A stretch of DNA of 38,465 nucleotides. It comes from Candidatus Competibacteraceae bacterium (GTDB taxonomy: Bacteria; Pseudomonadota; Gammaproteobacteria; Competibacterales; Competibacteraceae). A program made the position numbers and the translations under genes. Under the pieces are notes generated by a model, which searched no databases, was not told the origin of the DNA, and saw nothing but the letters and a program-made list of their open reading frames with translations. Of the stretch, positions 17,592 through 26,108 are shown piece after piece (position 1 is the first letter of the stretch; each line of letters opens with the position of its first letter). Location: contig JAPUDV010000130.1 of NCBI GenBank assembly GCA_027492875.1, positions 1 through 38,465 on the forward strand, read 5' to 3'.

Positions 17592-18454
17592 GCGGTTTTT
17601 CCGCCGAGTGGCTGCGCCTGCGCGAGCCGACCGATGCGGCTTCCCGCAATTTGGAACTGACCGCTCAGCTAATCGCCTGGCGGCGACGCCATGACGCCCT
17701 GTCCGTGCTGGATCTCGGCAGCGGTACCGGAGCCAATTTCCGCATTCTTGCCCCTGCTCTCGGCGGCGGGCAGCGCTGGTGGCTGCTGGATCACGACCCA
17801 GCGTTGCTGGCGCGAGCCGGCGAAGCTCTCCGTCAGTGGGCGGAAAAACGGGGCATGACGGCGGCCGATCAGGGTGAAACGCTGCTCCTGAAGGACGAAA
17901 CGAACCATTGCTGGCTGGAACGGTTCTGCCTGGATTTGAACGAGGACTGGGAGCGGCTGGCGGTTGCGAACGTGCAACTGGTCACGGCCTCCGCTCTGAT
18001 CGATCTGGTGTCGGCCGACTGGCTGGAACGACTGGCCCAACGCTGTCGGACATGGCGGGCGGCGGTGCTGATCGTACTGAGCTACGACGGGTCTATCGCC
18101 TGGGAGCCGGTGGCGGAAGGCGACGAACGGGTGCGCGAATGGGTCAATCGCCACCAGCACACCGACAAGGGCTTCGGATCAGCGCTCGGCCCCGATGCCG
18201 CTCCCGCGTTGGCCCGCCTGCTCGAACGACTGGATTATCGGGTGGAGCTGCGGCCCAGTCCCTGGACGCTGGCCGCGCAAGATGCTGCCCTGCAAACCGC
18301 GCTGCTGGATGGCTGGACGGAAGCCGCGCGGCAGATCGCGCCCGAACCAGACGACTGGCTGGACGTTTGGTCGCGGCATCGGCGCGACCTGATCGAGCGC
18401 GGCCACTCCCGCTTGTCGGTCGGCCACTGGGATCTGTTCGCCAGTCTGGAGTAG
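17588..18454 (+). CDS. Class I SAM-dependent methyltransferase
   Basis: A 288-residue cytosolic protein with SAM-binding motif I VLDLGSGTGANF (from about 40), an acidic strand 2 end (WWLLDHDPALLARA) and a motif-IV-like region VQLVTASALIDLVSADWL. The C-terminal part (WDLFASLE end) is not familiar. The substrate is unknown. It is the last gene of the PTPS-like/glycosyltransferase trio, overlapping its predecessor by ATGA, and is followed by a stem-loop at 18471-18488. Tight coupling argues for a shared pathway product that is both glycosylated and methylated. Confidence 0.85.
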   Translation: MSGFSAEWLRLREPTDAASRNLELTAQLIAWRRRHDALSVLDLGSGTGANFRILAPALGGGQRWWLLDHDPALLARAGEALRQWAEKRGMTAADQGETLLLKDETNHCWLERFCLDLNEDWERLAVANVQLVTASALIDLVSADWLERLAQRCRTWRAAVLIVLSYDGSIAWEPVAEGDERVREWVNRHQHTDKGFGSALGPDAAPALARLLERLDYRVELRPSPWTLAAQDAALQTALLDGWTEAARQIAPEPDDWLDVWSRHRRDLIERGHSRLSVGHWDLFASLE

Positions 18455-18470
18455 TGTGGTCGTGAATAGC

Positions 18471-18488
18471 GCCGGCGGAGTCGCCGGC
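18471..18488 (+). terminator. Strong short hairpin after the methyltransferase gene
   Basis: GCCGGCG-gagt-CGCCGGC gives a perfect 7-bp GC stem with a 4-nt loop, ending 20 nt before the next start codon. No T-run follows, so it may be a factor-dependent stop, an mRNA-end stabiliser, or an element acting on the downstream gene. Confidence 0.4.
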
Positions 18489-18508
18489 ATTGCCTTGTGG
18501 AGGTTGCG

Positions 18509-19519
18509 ATGCGCCATGCCCAAATCCTGAGTTCCGGCGGCTACGTCCCGGAACGGCTGATGACCAACGCCGAATTCGACCAGTTATTGGGCGAGTCGGT
18601 CGGCGACTGGCTGGTGGAGAATGTCGGTATCCGCCAGCGCTATTTCATGGCCGAGGATCAGACGACTTCGGATCTGGCGGTCGCGGCCGCCCAAGTGGCG
18701 CTCGAGCGCGCCGGTCTGGAGCCGGCCGATCTCGATCGGATCATCGTCGCCACCGACACCCCGGATTACCTCAGCCCGGCCACGGCGGCGGTGGTGCAGG
18801 CCAAGCTGGGCGCGCGCCGCGCCGGCGTGTTCGACGTGAACAGCGCCTGCGCCGGCTGGGTCATCGCCCTGGACATCGCGGCGAAAACGCTGGTCACCGA
18901 GCCCGACGAGCGCTTCGTGCTGGTGATCGGGGCCTATGGCATGAGCCGGTTTCTGGATTGGGGCGACAAGAAGACCGTGACCCTGTTCGCCGACGGCGCG
19001 GGGGCGGTCGTGGTCGGCACCGGTTCGCAACCGGGTTGGCTCGCCACCGCGCTGGCTGCCGCCGGGGAGTACCACGACGCGCTCGGTATCTACACCGGCG
19101 GTACCTTTCGCCCGGCCAGTCTCGCCAACCTGGAGCGATACGGGCCGCCGACGGTGCAGTTCGTGCGCAAATTCCCGGCCACTTTCAACACAGAGCAATG
19201 GCCACCGCTGATCGAGCGAGTGCTGGCCAGGGCCAGTGCCGCGACCGGCACCCGCTTGGGGCCGGACGACGTGGATCGCTATTACTTCACCCAGGTCAAT
19301 CTGCGCACCCTCGAAACCACCATGGCGGCGCTCGGGCAGCCGCTGGAAAAAACCCACTGGATCATGGACAAATGGGGTTATACCGGCTCGGCCTGCATCC
19401 CGATGGCGCTGGACGACGTCATCGCCCAGGGCAAGGGTCCCGAACCTGGCTCGCTGGTGCTGTTCTGCGCCAGCGGCTGCGGCATCGCCCTGGCCGCCTC
19501 GTTGTGGCGATGGCGGTGA
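18509..19519 (+). CDS. 3-oxoacyl-ACP synthase III (FabH-like) family protein with non-canonical active site
   Basis: A 336-residue thiolase-fold condensing enzyme. The nucleophile region DVNSACAGWVIAL places Cys114 as in FabH, and the fold motifs ATDTPDYLSPATAA and LFADGAGAVVVG are clear. FabH uses a Cys-His-Asn triad, with His in an HQAN motif and Asn in a GNTSAAS-type motif. The aligned positions here read FTQVN (Thr261 for His) and GYTGSACIP (Tyr291 for Asn). Both partner residues are therefore changed while the Cys is kept, so it is unlikely to be the housekeeping FabH. No fab genes adjoin it. ATG with TGGAGG five bases upstream. I recall a recurring subfamily of this type but not a proven function. 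Confidence 0.85.
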   Translation: MRHAQILSSGGYVPERLMTNAEFDQLLGESVGDWLVENVGIRQRYFMAEDQTTSDLAVAAAQVALERAGLEPADLDRIIVATDTPDYLSPATAAVVQAKLGARRAGVFDVNSACAGWVIALDIAAKTLVTEPDERFVLVIGAYGMSRFLDWGDKKTVTLFADGAGAVVVGTGSQPGWLATALAAAGEYHDALGIYTGGTFRPASLANLERYGPPTVQFVRKFPATFNTEQWPPLIERVLARASAATGTRLGPDDVDRYYFTQVNLRTLETTMAALGQPLEKTHWIMDKWGYTGSACIPMALDDVIAQGKGPEPGSLVLFCASGCGIALAASLWRWR

Positions 19520-19556
19520 ACGGAATCAGGCAACCACGCCGCCCGAGGATGTCCCC

Positions 19557-19988
19557 ATGATTATCGCCACGCCCGATATCCACATCCCCGAAGACGAACT
19601 TCAGTTTCAATTCAAGCTGGCGTCCGGCCCCGGTGGTCAAAACGTCAACAAGGTGGCGACGGCGGCGGAACTGCGCTTCGATGTCGCCCGTTCGCCCGCG
19701 CTGCCGGACGCGGTACGGGCACGGTTGCGGACGCTGGCTGGCAGCCGCGTGAACCAGAACGGCGAACTGCTGATCACCGCCCGGCGCTTTCGCAGTCAGG
19801 AACGCAACCGGCAGGATGCCATCGAACGCCTGGTCGCCTTGATCCAGCATGCGGCGACGGCACCGAAGCCGCGCGTCAAAACCAGGCCTTCGCGGGCCGC
19901 CAAGCAGCGACGCATGGATGAAAAGCGGCGCGTCGGGGCGAAAAAGCAGGGCCGGCGGGCCAGCGGATCGTCACGGGGATACGAGTGA
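19557..19988 (+). CDS. arfB: Alternative ribosome-rescue factor ArfB (YaeJ-type peptidyl-tRNA hydrolase)
   Basis: A 143-residue release-factor homologue that frees stalled ribosomes lacking a stop codon. The catalytic GGQ motif is in LASGPGGQNVNKVATAAELR (GGQ at 26-28). The C-terminal tail is strongly basic (KTRPSRAAKQRRMDEKRR), which in the family threads into the empty mRNA channel. The start is the ATG at 19557 with GAGG upstream; the frame extends further upstream inside the previous gene without support. Normal family length. Confidence 0.95.
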   Translation: MIIATPDIHIPEDELQFQFKLASGPGGQNVNKVATAAELRFDVARSPALPDAVRARLRTLAGSRVNQNGELLITARRFRSQERNRQDAIERLVALIQHAATAPKPRVKTRPSRAAKQRRMDEKRRVGAKKQGRRASGSSRGYE

Positions 19989-20052
19989 ACACCGACACCG
20001 TCCGCCTTGGAGCCTTTTCGTACAGCCTCTGGGGACTGAAGGCGTTGAAACA

Positions 20053-20116
20053 ACCCTCACCCCCAGCCTCTCTCCCGCAGGGAAAAGAGGAGCTTTCGTG
20101 CGGCCTCTTAAGCTCC
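20053..20116. repeat. REP-like palindromic intergenic repeat
   Basis: The segment starts CCCTCACCCCCAGCC, followed by CTCTCCCGCAGGGAAAAGAG, in which CCC/GGG and CTCT/AGAG arms pair. A second dyad, GGAGCTT (20089-20095) with AAGCTCC (20110-20116), overlaps it. This style of C-rich 'CCCTCACCCC...CTCTCCC...GGGAGAGGG' element is a common dispersed intergenic repeat in proteobacterial genomes. It lies between the convergent ends of arfB and the GGDEF gene and may also limit read-through. Only one copy is in the window. Confidence 0.5.
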
Positions 20117-20178
20117 GGACAAGGACTTCCGAAAGCACGCGACTCCCGCATTCCCGCACCGGGACCCGCGCACTCGCA

Positions 20179-23109
20179 TCAGGAACGTCGCCCGGCACCG
20201 AACAGCCAATAGCGGTTGCGACCTGCCTGTTTAGCCAGATACATCGCCTGGTCGGCATGGCGCAGCAGGGTGTCGGTATCGCCGCCGTCCAGCGGATGGA
20301 GGGCAACGCCGATGCTGGCGGTCACCGCGAACGAATGCTCGTCGAACACATGAGGCATGGCCAGGGCGCTCAGCAGCCGGGTAACAGCGTGTTCGCATTC
20401 CTCCACACTGCTCAAGCTCCCGAACAGCACGACGAATTCATCGCCACCCAAGCGCGCCACCGTATCGCCGCCGCGCACGCAGCCGCGCAAACGACCGGCG
20501 ACGGCGATCAGCAGCCGGTCGCCGGCGGCGTGGCCGAGCGTGTCGTTGACTGGCTTGAACCCGTCGAGATCGAGGTAGCAGACCGCGAGCAAAGTCTGTT
20601 GGCGCTCGGCCTGAGCGATGGCCAGTTGCAGCCGGTCGGCGAGCAGGGCGCGGTTGGGCAGTTGGGTGAGCAGGTCGTGATAGGCCAGATTTTCCAGGCG
20701 GCGCTGGCTGTCCTTGAGCGCGGTGATGTCGGCGAAGACGTTGACGTAGTGAAGGACGCGGCCGGCTTCGTCGCGAACCGCCGAGATGCTGGCGGTCTGC
20801 GCGTACAGCTCGCCGTTTTTCTTGCGGTTCCACAACTCGCCGGTCCAGACGCCTTCATCGATCAAGGTTCGCCACAGGGCGGCGAAAAACTCGGGATCGT
20901 GACGGCCGGACTGGAGAAAGCGCGGATTTTGGCCGAGCGCTTCATCGCGGCTGTAGCCGGTTAGTGCGCTGAAGGCATCATTGACCTCGACAATAAGGCC
21001 ATCGGCATCGGTGACGATGATGCCCTCGTGGGCGTGCTTGAAGACGCTGGCGGCCAACCGCAGCCGCTGTTCGGCCTGACGGCGAGCGGTGATGTCTTCC
21101 TTGACCGCGAGAAAATGCGCGATGCGTCCGTTCAGATCGCGCACCGGCGCGATGATGGCGTATTCCCAATACAGCGAACCATCCTTGCGCCGGTTATAAA
21201 GCTCGCCGGTCCAAATGCCGCCCTCGGTGAGGGTTTGCCACAGCCGCTGATAGTAGTCCGTTGGCGTCTTACCCGATTTAAGCAGACGCGGATTTTGGCC
21301 GAGCGCTTCCTCGCGGCTGTAGCCGGTGACTTGCGTGAAATAGGGATTGACGTATTCGATCCGGGCGTTCAGGTCGGTGAGCACGATGGAAACCGGGATT
21401 TGTTCGATCGCCTGGTACAGGCGATGGACGGATTCCTGAGCCTCGTGTCGCGCGGTGATGTCGCGGGCGATGCCGAGCACGCCGAGCCACTGACCGCCGC
21501 CGCTGTCGCGCACCGGCGTTTTGGTGGTTTCCACCAGGACGCGGTGGCCGTCGGGATAGACCAGCCATTCCTCGTTGGTGCGTGACCCACCGGCCGCCAG
21601 CGCGGCGCGATCTTTTTCGCGGTAGAAATCGGCGGTTTCGGCATCCACGAAATCGTAATCGGTCTTGCCGACGATGGCCGCTTCGGGAGCGCCATAATAG
21701 GCGGTGAAAGCCCGATTACAGAGAAGAAAACGACCTTCGGGATCCTTGATCCAGAGCAGGTCGGGCAATGTTTCGTAGAGCGTGCGCAGCAGGGTGCGTT
21801 CTTCCGCTGCTAGGCGCTGGCTGGCGAGCAATTCGGTAATGTCGCGGCTGACGCTAATCAGTGCCGGGCGGCCGTTCCACTCGCTGTGGGAGATCCGGGT
21901 TTCAACCGGAATCGTCTCGCCGGTTCGAGTTTGCAGGGGTACCCGGCACACCTCGCGGCGGCCCGTCAACATCTTGTCGATGACGTGCTTGACTTCGGCA
22001 TGTTGCCCCGACGGGTGAACCGCAAGCACGTCGCGGCCTCGCAATTCGACCAAACGGTACCCGAGCCGTCGTTCTACGGTCGGGTTCTGGTAAACGATAC
22101 CGCCGGTTTCGTCGAACACGAAAATGAAATCGTCGAGCGCTTCGAACAGAGCCAGCAGGTTTTGCTGCTGGATTTTGGCGGCGGCGGCGCCGCGCATCCG
22201 GAGCAGCACCTCGCCCAGTTGCAAGGCCAGGGTTTCCAGCGTCCGACAGCTCAGGTCGGGAATCGTGTCGGCCCGATGGCTGGCGAGATGGAAACAGGCG
22301 ACCGCGTGTCCGTCGTGCAGGATCGGAAGGAGGGCGACGGCGCGCAGACCTTCCTGTCGGACGGCCGGCGACAGGTCGATCGGATCGAGGTCGCGGAAGC
22401 TGTAGCGTGGCTGGCCGGCGCGCGCGATGGCGCCGAGGCAGGAATCGAGCGGGATCGTGCGCACCGCCGCGGCGTATTCGCTGGAAAGGCCGGCGTGAAC
22501 GGCCAGCGTCAGATGGCCGTCCTGGGGATCCACATCGTAGATACCGCCGCCGTCGATGCCCGGCAACCCCAGCGCGGTATCGAGGATCGCCCGCATTGCC
22601 GCTTCGGGATCGACGGCGATCCGTTGCAGCGCCAGCAGCAGTTCGTGGTGGGCGGCCAGCGCCTGCTCGGTATTCCTGCGCTCGCTGATGTCCCACCACG
22701 CGCCCACGATCAGACCGAGCGCGCCGGTTTCGTCGCGTTTGACGTTCAGGCGGTCGTGAATCCAGATGTGGTGGCCATCGTGGTGACGGAAGCGGTATTC
22801 GTGCTCGATCCGATCTTCGCGCCGGAGCCGCTGCTGGACCGCCAGCACGTCCGCCAAGTCGGCGAGGTGAACGTGCGTGGCCCAGAAATTGGGTTGCCAC
22901 CAGGCTTCCGGCGGGTAACCCGTGATTTTTTCGACTTCGGGGCTGACGTAGACCGTTTGCAGGACGCCGGCGGTTTTGGGATCCGGTCGTAGTACGTAGG
23001 TGGCGGCAGGGACCAAATCGAATAGGGCCGCGAGCTGCTGGACCACATCGTCCAGGGCATTTCCCAACTGGATCTGTCTCAAGCTGGGAGGGGCATCGGG
23101 CGCGGTCAT
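20179..23109 (-). CDS. Multi-PAS/GAF sensor diguanylate cyclase (GGDEF)
   Basis: A 976-residue protein predicted to make cyclic-di-GMP in response to sensory input. Domains in order: PAS about 25-150, GAF about 160-310, four further PAS domains about 325-435, 445-560, 565-680 and 690-800, then GGDEF about 810-970. The catalytic loop RLGGDEFVVL is intact (GGDEF at 888-892), so synthase activity is expected. No EAL domain, signal peptide or membrane segment is seen, so it is probably cytosolic. The last two PAS units are near-duplicates (TGYSREEALGQNPRLL and TGYSRDEALGQNPRFL). ATG start 22 nt below the zapE stop; likely last gene of cysQ-zapE-GGDEF. Confidence 0.92.
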   Translation of the reverse strand: MTAPDAPPSLRQIQLGNALDDVVQQLAALFDLVPAATYVLRPDPKTAGVLQTVYVSPEVEKITGYPPEAWWQPNFWATHVHLADLADVLAVQQRLRREDRIEHEYRFRHHDGHHIWIHDRLNVKRDETGALGLIVGAWWDISERRNTEQALAAHHELLLALQRIAVDPEAAMRAILDTALGLPGIDGGGIYDVDPQDGHLTLAVHAGLSSEYAAAVRTIPLDSCLGAIARAGQPRYSFRDLDPIDLSPAVRQEGLRAVALLPILHDGHAVACFHLASHRADTIPDLSCRTLETLALQLGEVLLRMRGAAAAKIQQQNLLALFEALDDFIFVFDETGGIVYQNPTVERRLGYRLVELRGRDVLAVHPSGQHAEVKHVIDKMLTGRREVCRVPLQTRTGETIPVETRISHSEWNGRPALISVSRDITELLASQRLAAEERTLLRTLYETLPDLLWIKDPEGRFLLCNRAFTAYYGAPEAAIVGKTDYDFVDAETADFYREKDRAALAAGGSRTNEEWLVYPDGHRVLVETTKTPVRDSGGGQWLGVLGIARDITARHEAQESVHRLYQAIEQIPVSIVLTDLNARIEYVNPYFTQVTGYSREEALGQNPRLLKSGKTPTDYYQRLWQTLTEGGIWTGELYNRRKDGSLYWEYAIIAPVRDLNGRIAHFLAVKEDITARRQAEQRLRLAASVFKHAHEGIIVTDADGLIVEVNDAFSALTGYSRDEALGQNPRFLQSGRHDPEFFAALWRTLIDEGVWTGELWNRKKNGELYAQTASISAVRDEAGRVLHYVNVFADITALKDSQRRLENLAYHDLLTQLPNRALLADRLQLAIAQAERQQTLLAVCYLDLDGFKPVNDTLGHAAGDRLLIAVAGRLRGCVRGGDTVARLGGDEFVVLFGSLSSVEECEHAVTRLLSALAMPHVFDEHSFAVTASIGVALHPLDGGDTDTLLRHADQAMYLAKQAGRNRYWLFGAGRRS

Positions 23110-23131
23110 GGGCGGACTCTGCCGATGGGCT

Positions 23132-24244
23132 TTACGGTAAGTGTGGCCGTTCCAGGTACTCGTGCGATTGCATTTCCTGCAAGCGGCTGACCGTGCGCTG
23201 GAACTCGAACTTTAATTTTTCGCCCTGATACAGCTCGAACGGCGAAGCGGCGGCGGATAGGATCAGCTTGACGCCGCGATCGTAAAACTCGTCCACCAGG
23301 TTGATGAAGCGCCGCGCCGGGTTCTCCATTTGCCAGTCCATCGTCGGCACGTTGGAGATCAGCACGGTGTGGTAGCAGCGGGCGATTTCGATGTAGTCGG
23401 CGGTGCCGCGCGGCCCGTCGCAGATTGCCCGAAAGTTGAACCAGACGATGCCGTCGGCTTCGCGCAGGGTGGGGATGTAGCGGCCCTCGATCTCCACGTC
23501 GCCGCCGCGGTGGCCGGGTTCGGGCGCGATGTTGTTGAATATCTCGTTCAGGATGTGTTCGGCCCGTTCGTCCAGCGGCGCGTGATAGATCTCGGCCTTT
23601 TCCAGGTAGCGCAGCCGGTAGTCCACCCCGCCGTCCACGTTCAAGATATCCAGATACTGCTTGAGCAATTCGATCGCCGGCAGGAAGCGGGCGCGTTGCA
23701 GGCCATCCCGGTACAGGTCGTCCGGTGGGATGTTGGAGGTGGTGATCAGGGTAACGCCCTGGTTGAACAGCTCTTCCAACAGACCGTACAGCAGCATGGC
23801 GTCGGTGATGTCGGCGACGAAGAACTCGTCCAGGCAGATCACTCGCGCCTGTTCGGCGAAGCGGCGGGCGACGATCCGCAGCGGGTCCTGCTGGTTTTTC
23901 AGCGCCTTCAGTTCGGCGTGGACCGCCCGCATGAAGCTGTGAAAGTGAATGCGCTGCTTGCGCTCGAGCGGCAGGGCATCGACGAAGGTGTCCACCAGAT
24001 AGGTTTTGCCGCGTCCGACCCCACCCCATAAATACAGTCCACGCGCGGTGGGCGACGCCGCGGTGGCTTTGTCGCGCCCGGCCAGGCGGGCGAGCAGGCC
24101 CGGTTTTTTGCTGACAGCGGCCGGCTCCGGCTGGGCCATCAACCGATCGTAGATTTTTTGCAAGGCGAGGACCGCCCGTTCCTGGGCGGGATCGTGCTGG
24201 AAGCCTTCCCGTTGCAAATCCTGGCGATAGCGTTCGTAAGGCAT
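23132..24244 (-). CDS. zapE: Cell division ATPase ZapE (AFG1 family)
   Basis: A 370-residue AAA-type ATPase that associates with the Z-ring in E. coli and is related to mitochondrial AFG1/LACE1. Walker A GGVGRGKT is at 74-81 and Walker B VICLDEFFV around 135-143. Further family motifs are the HFHSFM, TTSNIPPDDLYRDGLQR and RRFINLVDEFYDRGVKL stretches. Full length. It lies 24 nt downstream of cysQ and 22 nt upstream of the GGDEF gene on the minus strand, so it is probably in one transcript with both. Nothing unusual in the protein. Confidence 0.95.
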   Translation of the reverse strand: MPYERYRQDLQREGFQHDPAQERAVLALQKIYDRLMAQPEPAAVSKKPGLLARLAGRDKATAASPTARGLYLWGGVGRGKTYLVDTFVDALPLERKQRIHFHSFMRAVHAELKALKNQQDPLRIVARRFAEQARVICLDEFFVADITDAMLLYGLLEELFNQGVTLITTSNIPPDDLYRDGLQRARFLPAIELLKQYLDILNVDGGVDYRLRYLEKAEIYHAPLDERAEHILNEIFNNIAPEPGHRGGDVEIEGRYIPTLREADGIVWFNFRAICDGPRGTADYIEIARCYHTVLISNVPTMDWQMENPARRFINLVDEFYDRGVKLILSAAASPFELYQGEKLKFEFQRTVSRLQEMQSHEYLERPHLP

Positions 24245-24268
24245 GGCGAAACTCGAAAGCGGGTTGTG

Positions 24269-25126
24269 CTAGCGGCCGGGCAGGGAAACCGGCCGTCCGG
24301 GTGGGCTGCGCTGGGGCAGGTATTGGAACCAGTCGCGGCTGGCGTCGCCGAAAGCGAAAAAATCCGGATTGATCAGCACCGGCCGGGCGTTGTAGCGCAG
24401 TGGTCGCGATTGCATGTCGGTCAGGTGGCCGCCGGCTTCCTCGACGATCGCCTGCGCGGCGGCGGTGTCCCATTCGCCGGTCGGCCCGAAGCGGGGGTAC
24501 AGGTCGACCGCGCCCTCGGCGATGAGGCAGGATTTCAGGGCGCTGCCCACGAACAGGTGGCGGTAATCGCCGAGCTGTTGCAGGTAATCCTGCAAGCGCC
24601 GACTGCGGTAGGACGCCTGGCTGCTGACGACCCGGATCGGCTGGGGGCAAATTCGCGCCGCCTGGATGCGGCGGGCAGGCTGATTTCTCAGTCGCTTGTA
24701 GGCGCCGCCACCGCGCCAGGCGTGATAGCAGACGCCATCGACCGGTGACAGGATCAGCCCAAACACGGCTTCGTGATTGTGGATTAGGGCGATATTGATC
24801 GTAAATTGATCGCTGTGTCGGATAAATTCGCGGGTGCCGTCGAGCGGATCCACCAGCCACAGCCATTCCCAGCGGCTGCGTTCGGCGAAGCCGACGTCGG
24901 AGGCTTCCTCGGACAAAATCGGGATGTGGGGCGTCAGCTCCTTCAGGCCGCGCAGGATACAGCGGTGGGCGGCGAAGTCGGCTTCGGTGACCGGGCTTTG
25001 ATCGGGCTTGGCGGTGACGCTGAAGGAACCGGCGTACACGTCCAGAATCCGGCGCCCCGCCTCGCGGGCGATGTCCTGAACCGGCGCCGCCAGGGCGGAC
25101 AGGTCGATATCGGGGGCGTCGGTCAT
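24269..25126 (-). CDS. cysQ: 3'(2'),5'-bisphosphate nucleotidase CysQ
   Basis: A 285-residue metal-dependent phosphatase of the inositol monophosphatase superfamily; CysQ removes 3'-phosphoadenosine 5'-phosphate formed during sulfate assimilation. Metal site motifs are LSEEASDVG (EE at 73-74), WLVDPLDGTREFI (DPLDGT at 93-98) and GEWDTAAAQAIVEEAGG. The start is the ATG at 25126 (MTDAPDIDLS); the open frame runs far upstream through the opposite-strand yrfG-like gene, which is shadow. First gene of a probable cysQ-zapE-GGDEF operon, divergent from the yrfG-like gene across 102 bp. Confidence 0.92.
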   Translation of the reverse strand: MTDAPDIDLSALAAPVQDIAREAGRRILDVYAGSFSVTAKPDQSPVTEADFAAHRCILRGLKELTPHIPILSEEASDVGFAERSRWEWLWLVDPLDGTREFIRHSDQFTINIALIHNHEAVFGLILSPVDGVCYHAWRGGGAYKRLRNQPARRIQAARICPQPIRVVSSQASYRSRRLQDYLQQLGDYRHLFVGSALKSCLIAEGAVDLYPRFGPTGEWDTAAAQAIVEEAGGHLTDMQSRPLRYNARPVLINPDFFAFGDASRDWFQYLPQRSPPGRPVSLPGR

Positions 25127-25228
25127 GCCGCGGAGAACCTCGGAAGTCGGAAGGGTCGCGTCTGGATTGCATTTTATGTGCATTCTACACAATTTGCGGC
25201 CTGAGCCGTTTCCCCATCGGAGCCCTTC

Positions 25229-25930
25229 ATGACCACACACCTGTCCTGGTCGCGGATTCAAACGGTCCTGCTCGACATGGATGGCACTCTGCTGGATTTG
25301 CATTTCGACAATCATTTCTGGCGGGAATTGGTGCCGGCGCGCTACGCCGAGCGCCATGGTCTGCCGCTGGACCGCGCCCGCGCCGAGGTGGCGGCCCGGA
25401 CCCGGTCGGTGGAGGGGACGCTGGCCTGGTATTGCCTGGATTACTGGAGTCGGGAACTGGCGCTGGACATCGCTACTCTCAAGCGCGAGATCGAACATCT
25501 GATTGCCGTGCATCCCCATGTCGTGGAATTTCTGAACGCGCTGCATGTCGCCGGCAAGCGCGTGGTGCTGGTGACCAACGCCCACCCGCGCAGCCTGGCG
25601 CTGAAGATGGAAAAAACCCGGCTGGCCGGACACTTCGACGCCATCGTCTGCGCGCACGATCTGGGTCTGGTCAAGGAGCAGCCGGAGTTCTGGCCGCGCC
25701 TGCGCCAACGGGAGCCGTTCGAACCGGCGACGACGCTGCTGGTGGATGACAACCTGCCGATCCTGCGCGCGGCGCGGGCGCAGGGGATCGCCTACCTGGT
25801 GTCGGTGCTGCGGCCGGATTCCGCCGATCCGCCCAAACCACCGGGCGAGTTTCCCGCGATTCACGATTTTTCCGAGCTGTCGCCGGCGGGCCGGGCCGAC
25901 GAGTTGGTTGAAATTAATTCTGATATGTAA
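25229..25930 (+). CDS. yrfG: HAD-superfamily GMP/IMP nucleotidase (YrfG-like)
   Basis: A 233-residue haloacid-dehalogenase-type phosphatase. Motif I is VLLDMDGTLLDLHFD (DMDGT at 16-20), which also matches the YrfG N-terminus; motif II lies in VVLVTNAHPRSLALKM and motifs III/IV in LVKEQPEFW and LLVDDNLPILRAA. YrfG dephosphorylates GMP and IMP. ATG with a GGAG ribosome site. The gene ends in a hairpin that includes its stop codon. It diverges from cysQ and precedes mfd by 178 bp. Confidence 0.9.
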   Translation: MTTHLSWSRIQTVLLDMDGTLLDLHFDNHFWRELVPARYAERHGLPLDRARAEVAARTRSVEGTLAWYCLDYWSRELALDIATLKREIEHLIAVHPHVVEFLNALHVAGKRVVLVTNAHPRSLALKMEKTRLAGHFDAIVCAHDLGLVKEQPEFWPRLRQREPFEPATTLLVDDNLPILRAARAQGIAYLVSVLRPDSADPPKPPGEFPAIHDFSELSPAGRADELVEINSDM

Positions 25931-25943
25931 CCACTATGGTTAC
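25927..25943 (+). terminator. Hairpin at the end of the yrfG-like gene
   Basis: GTAACCA-cta-TGGTTAC is a perfect 7-bp stem with a 3-nt loop that contains the TAA stop. Another small dyad, CCAATgATTGG (25955-25965), follows. No T-run, so intrinsic termination is doubtful. Confidence 0.35.
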
Positions 25944-26108
25944 AGGCGATATGACCAATGATTGGAGCCAGTCGTTGCGCCAGTCGTCACGCTTTAGGGT
26001 TTCTCTCCGAATAAGACTCGAAATCCCGTCTTGGCGACGCCAAAAATGGAGAAGGCGCGACGCGATCAATCGGGTCATAATTCGCGGCCATCTCCGTTAC
26101 CTGAATCC

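Noticed and set aside
23106-25172. A 688-codon minus-strand frame spanning zapE and cysQ
   Set aside because: Arg/Pro-rich shadow without domains. Both real genes are complete in other frames with all family motifs.
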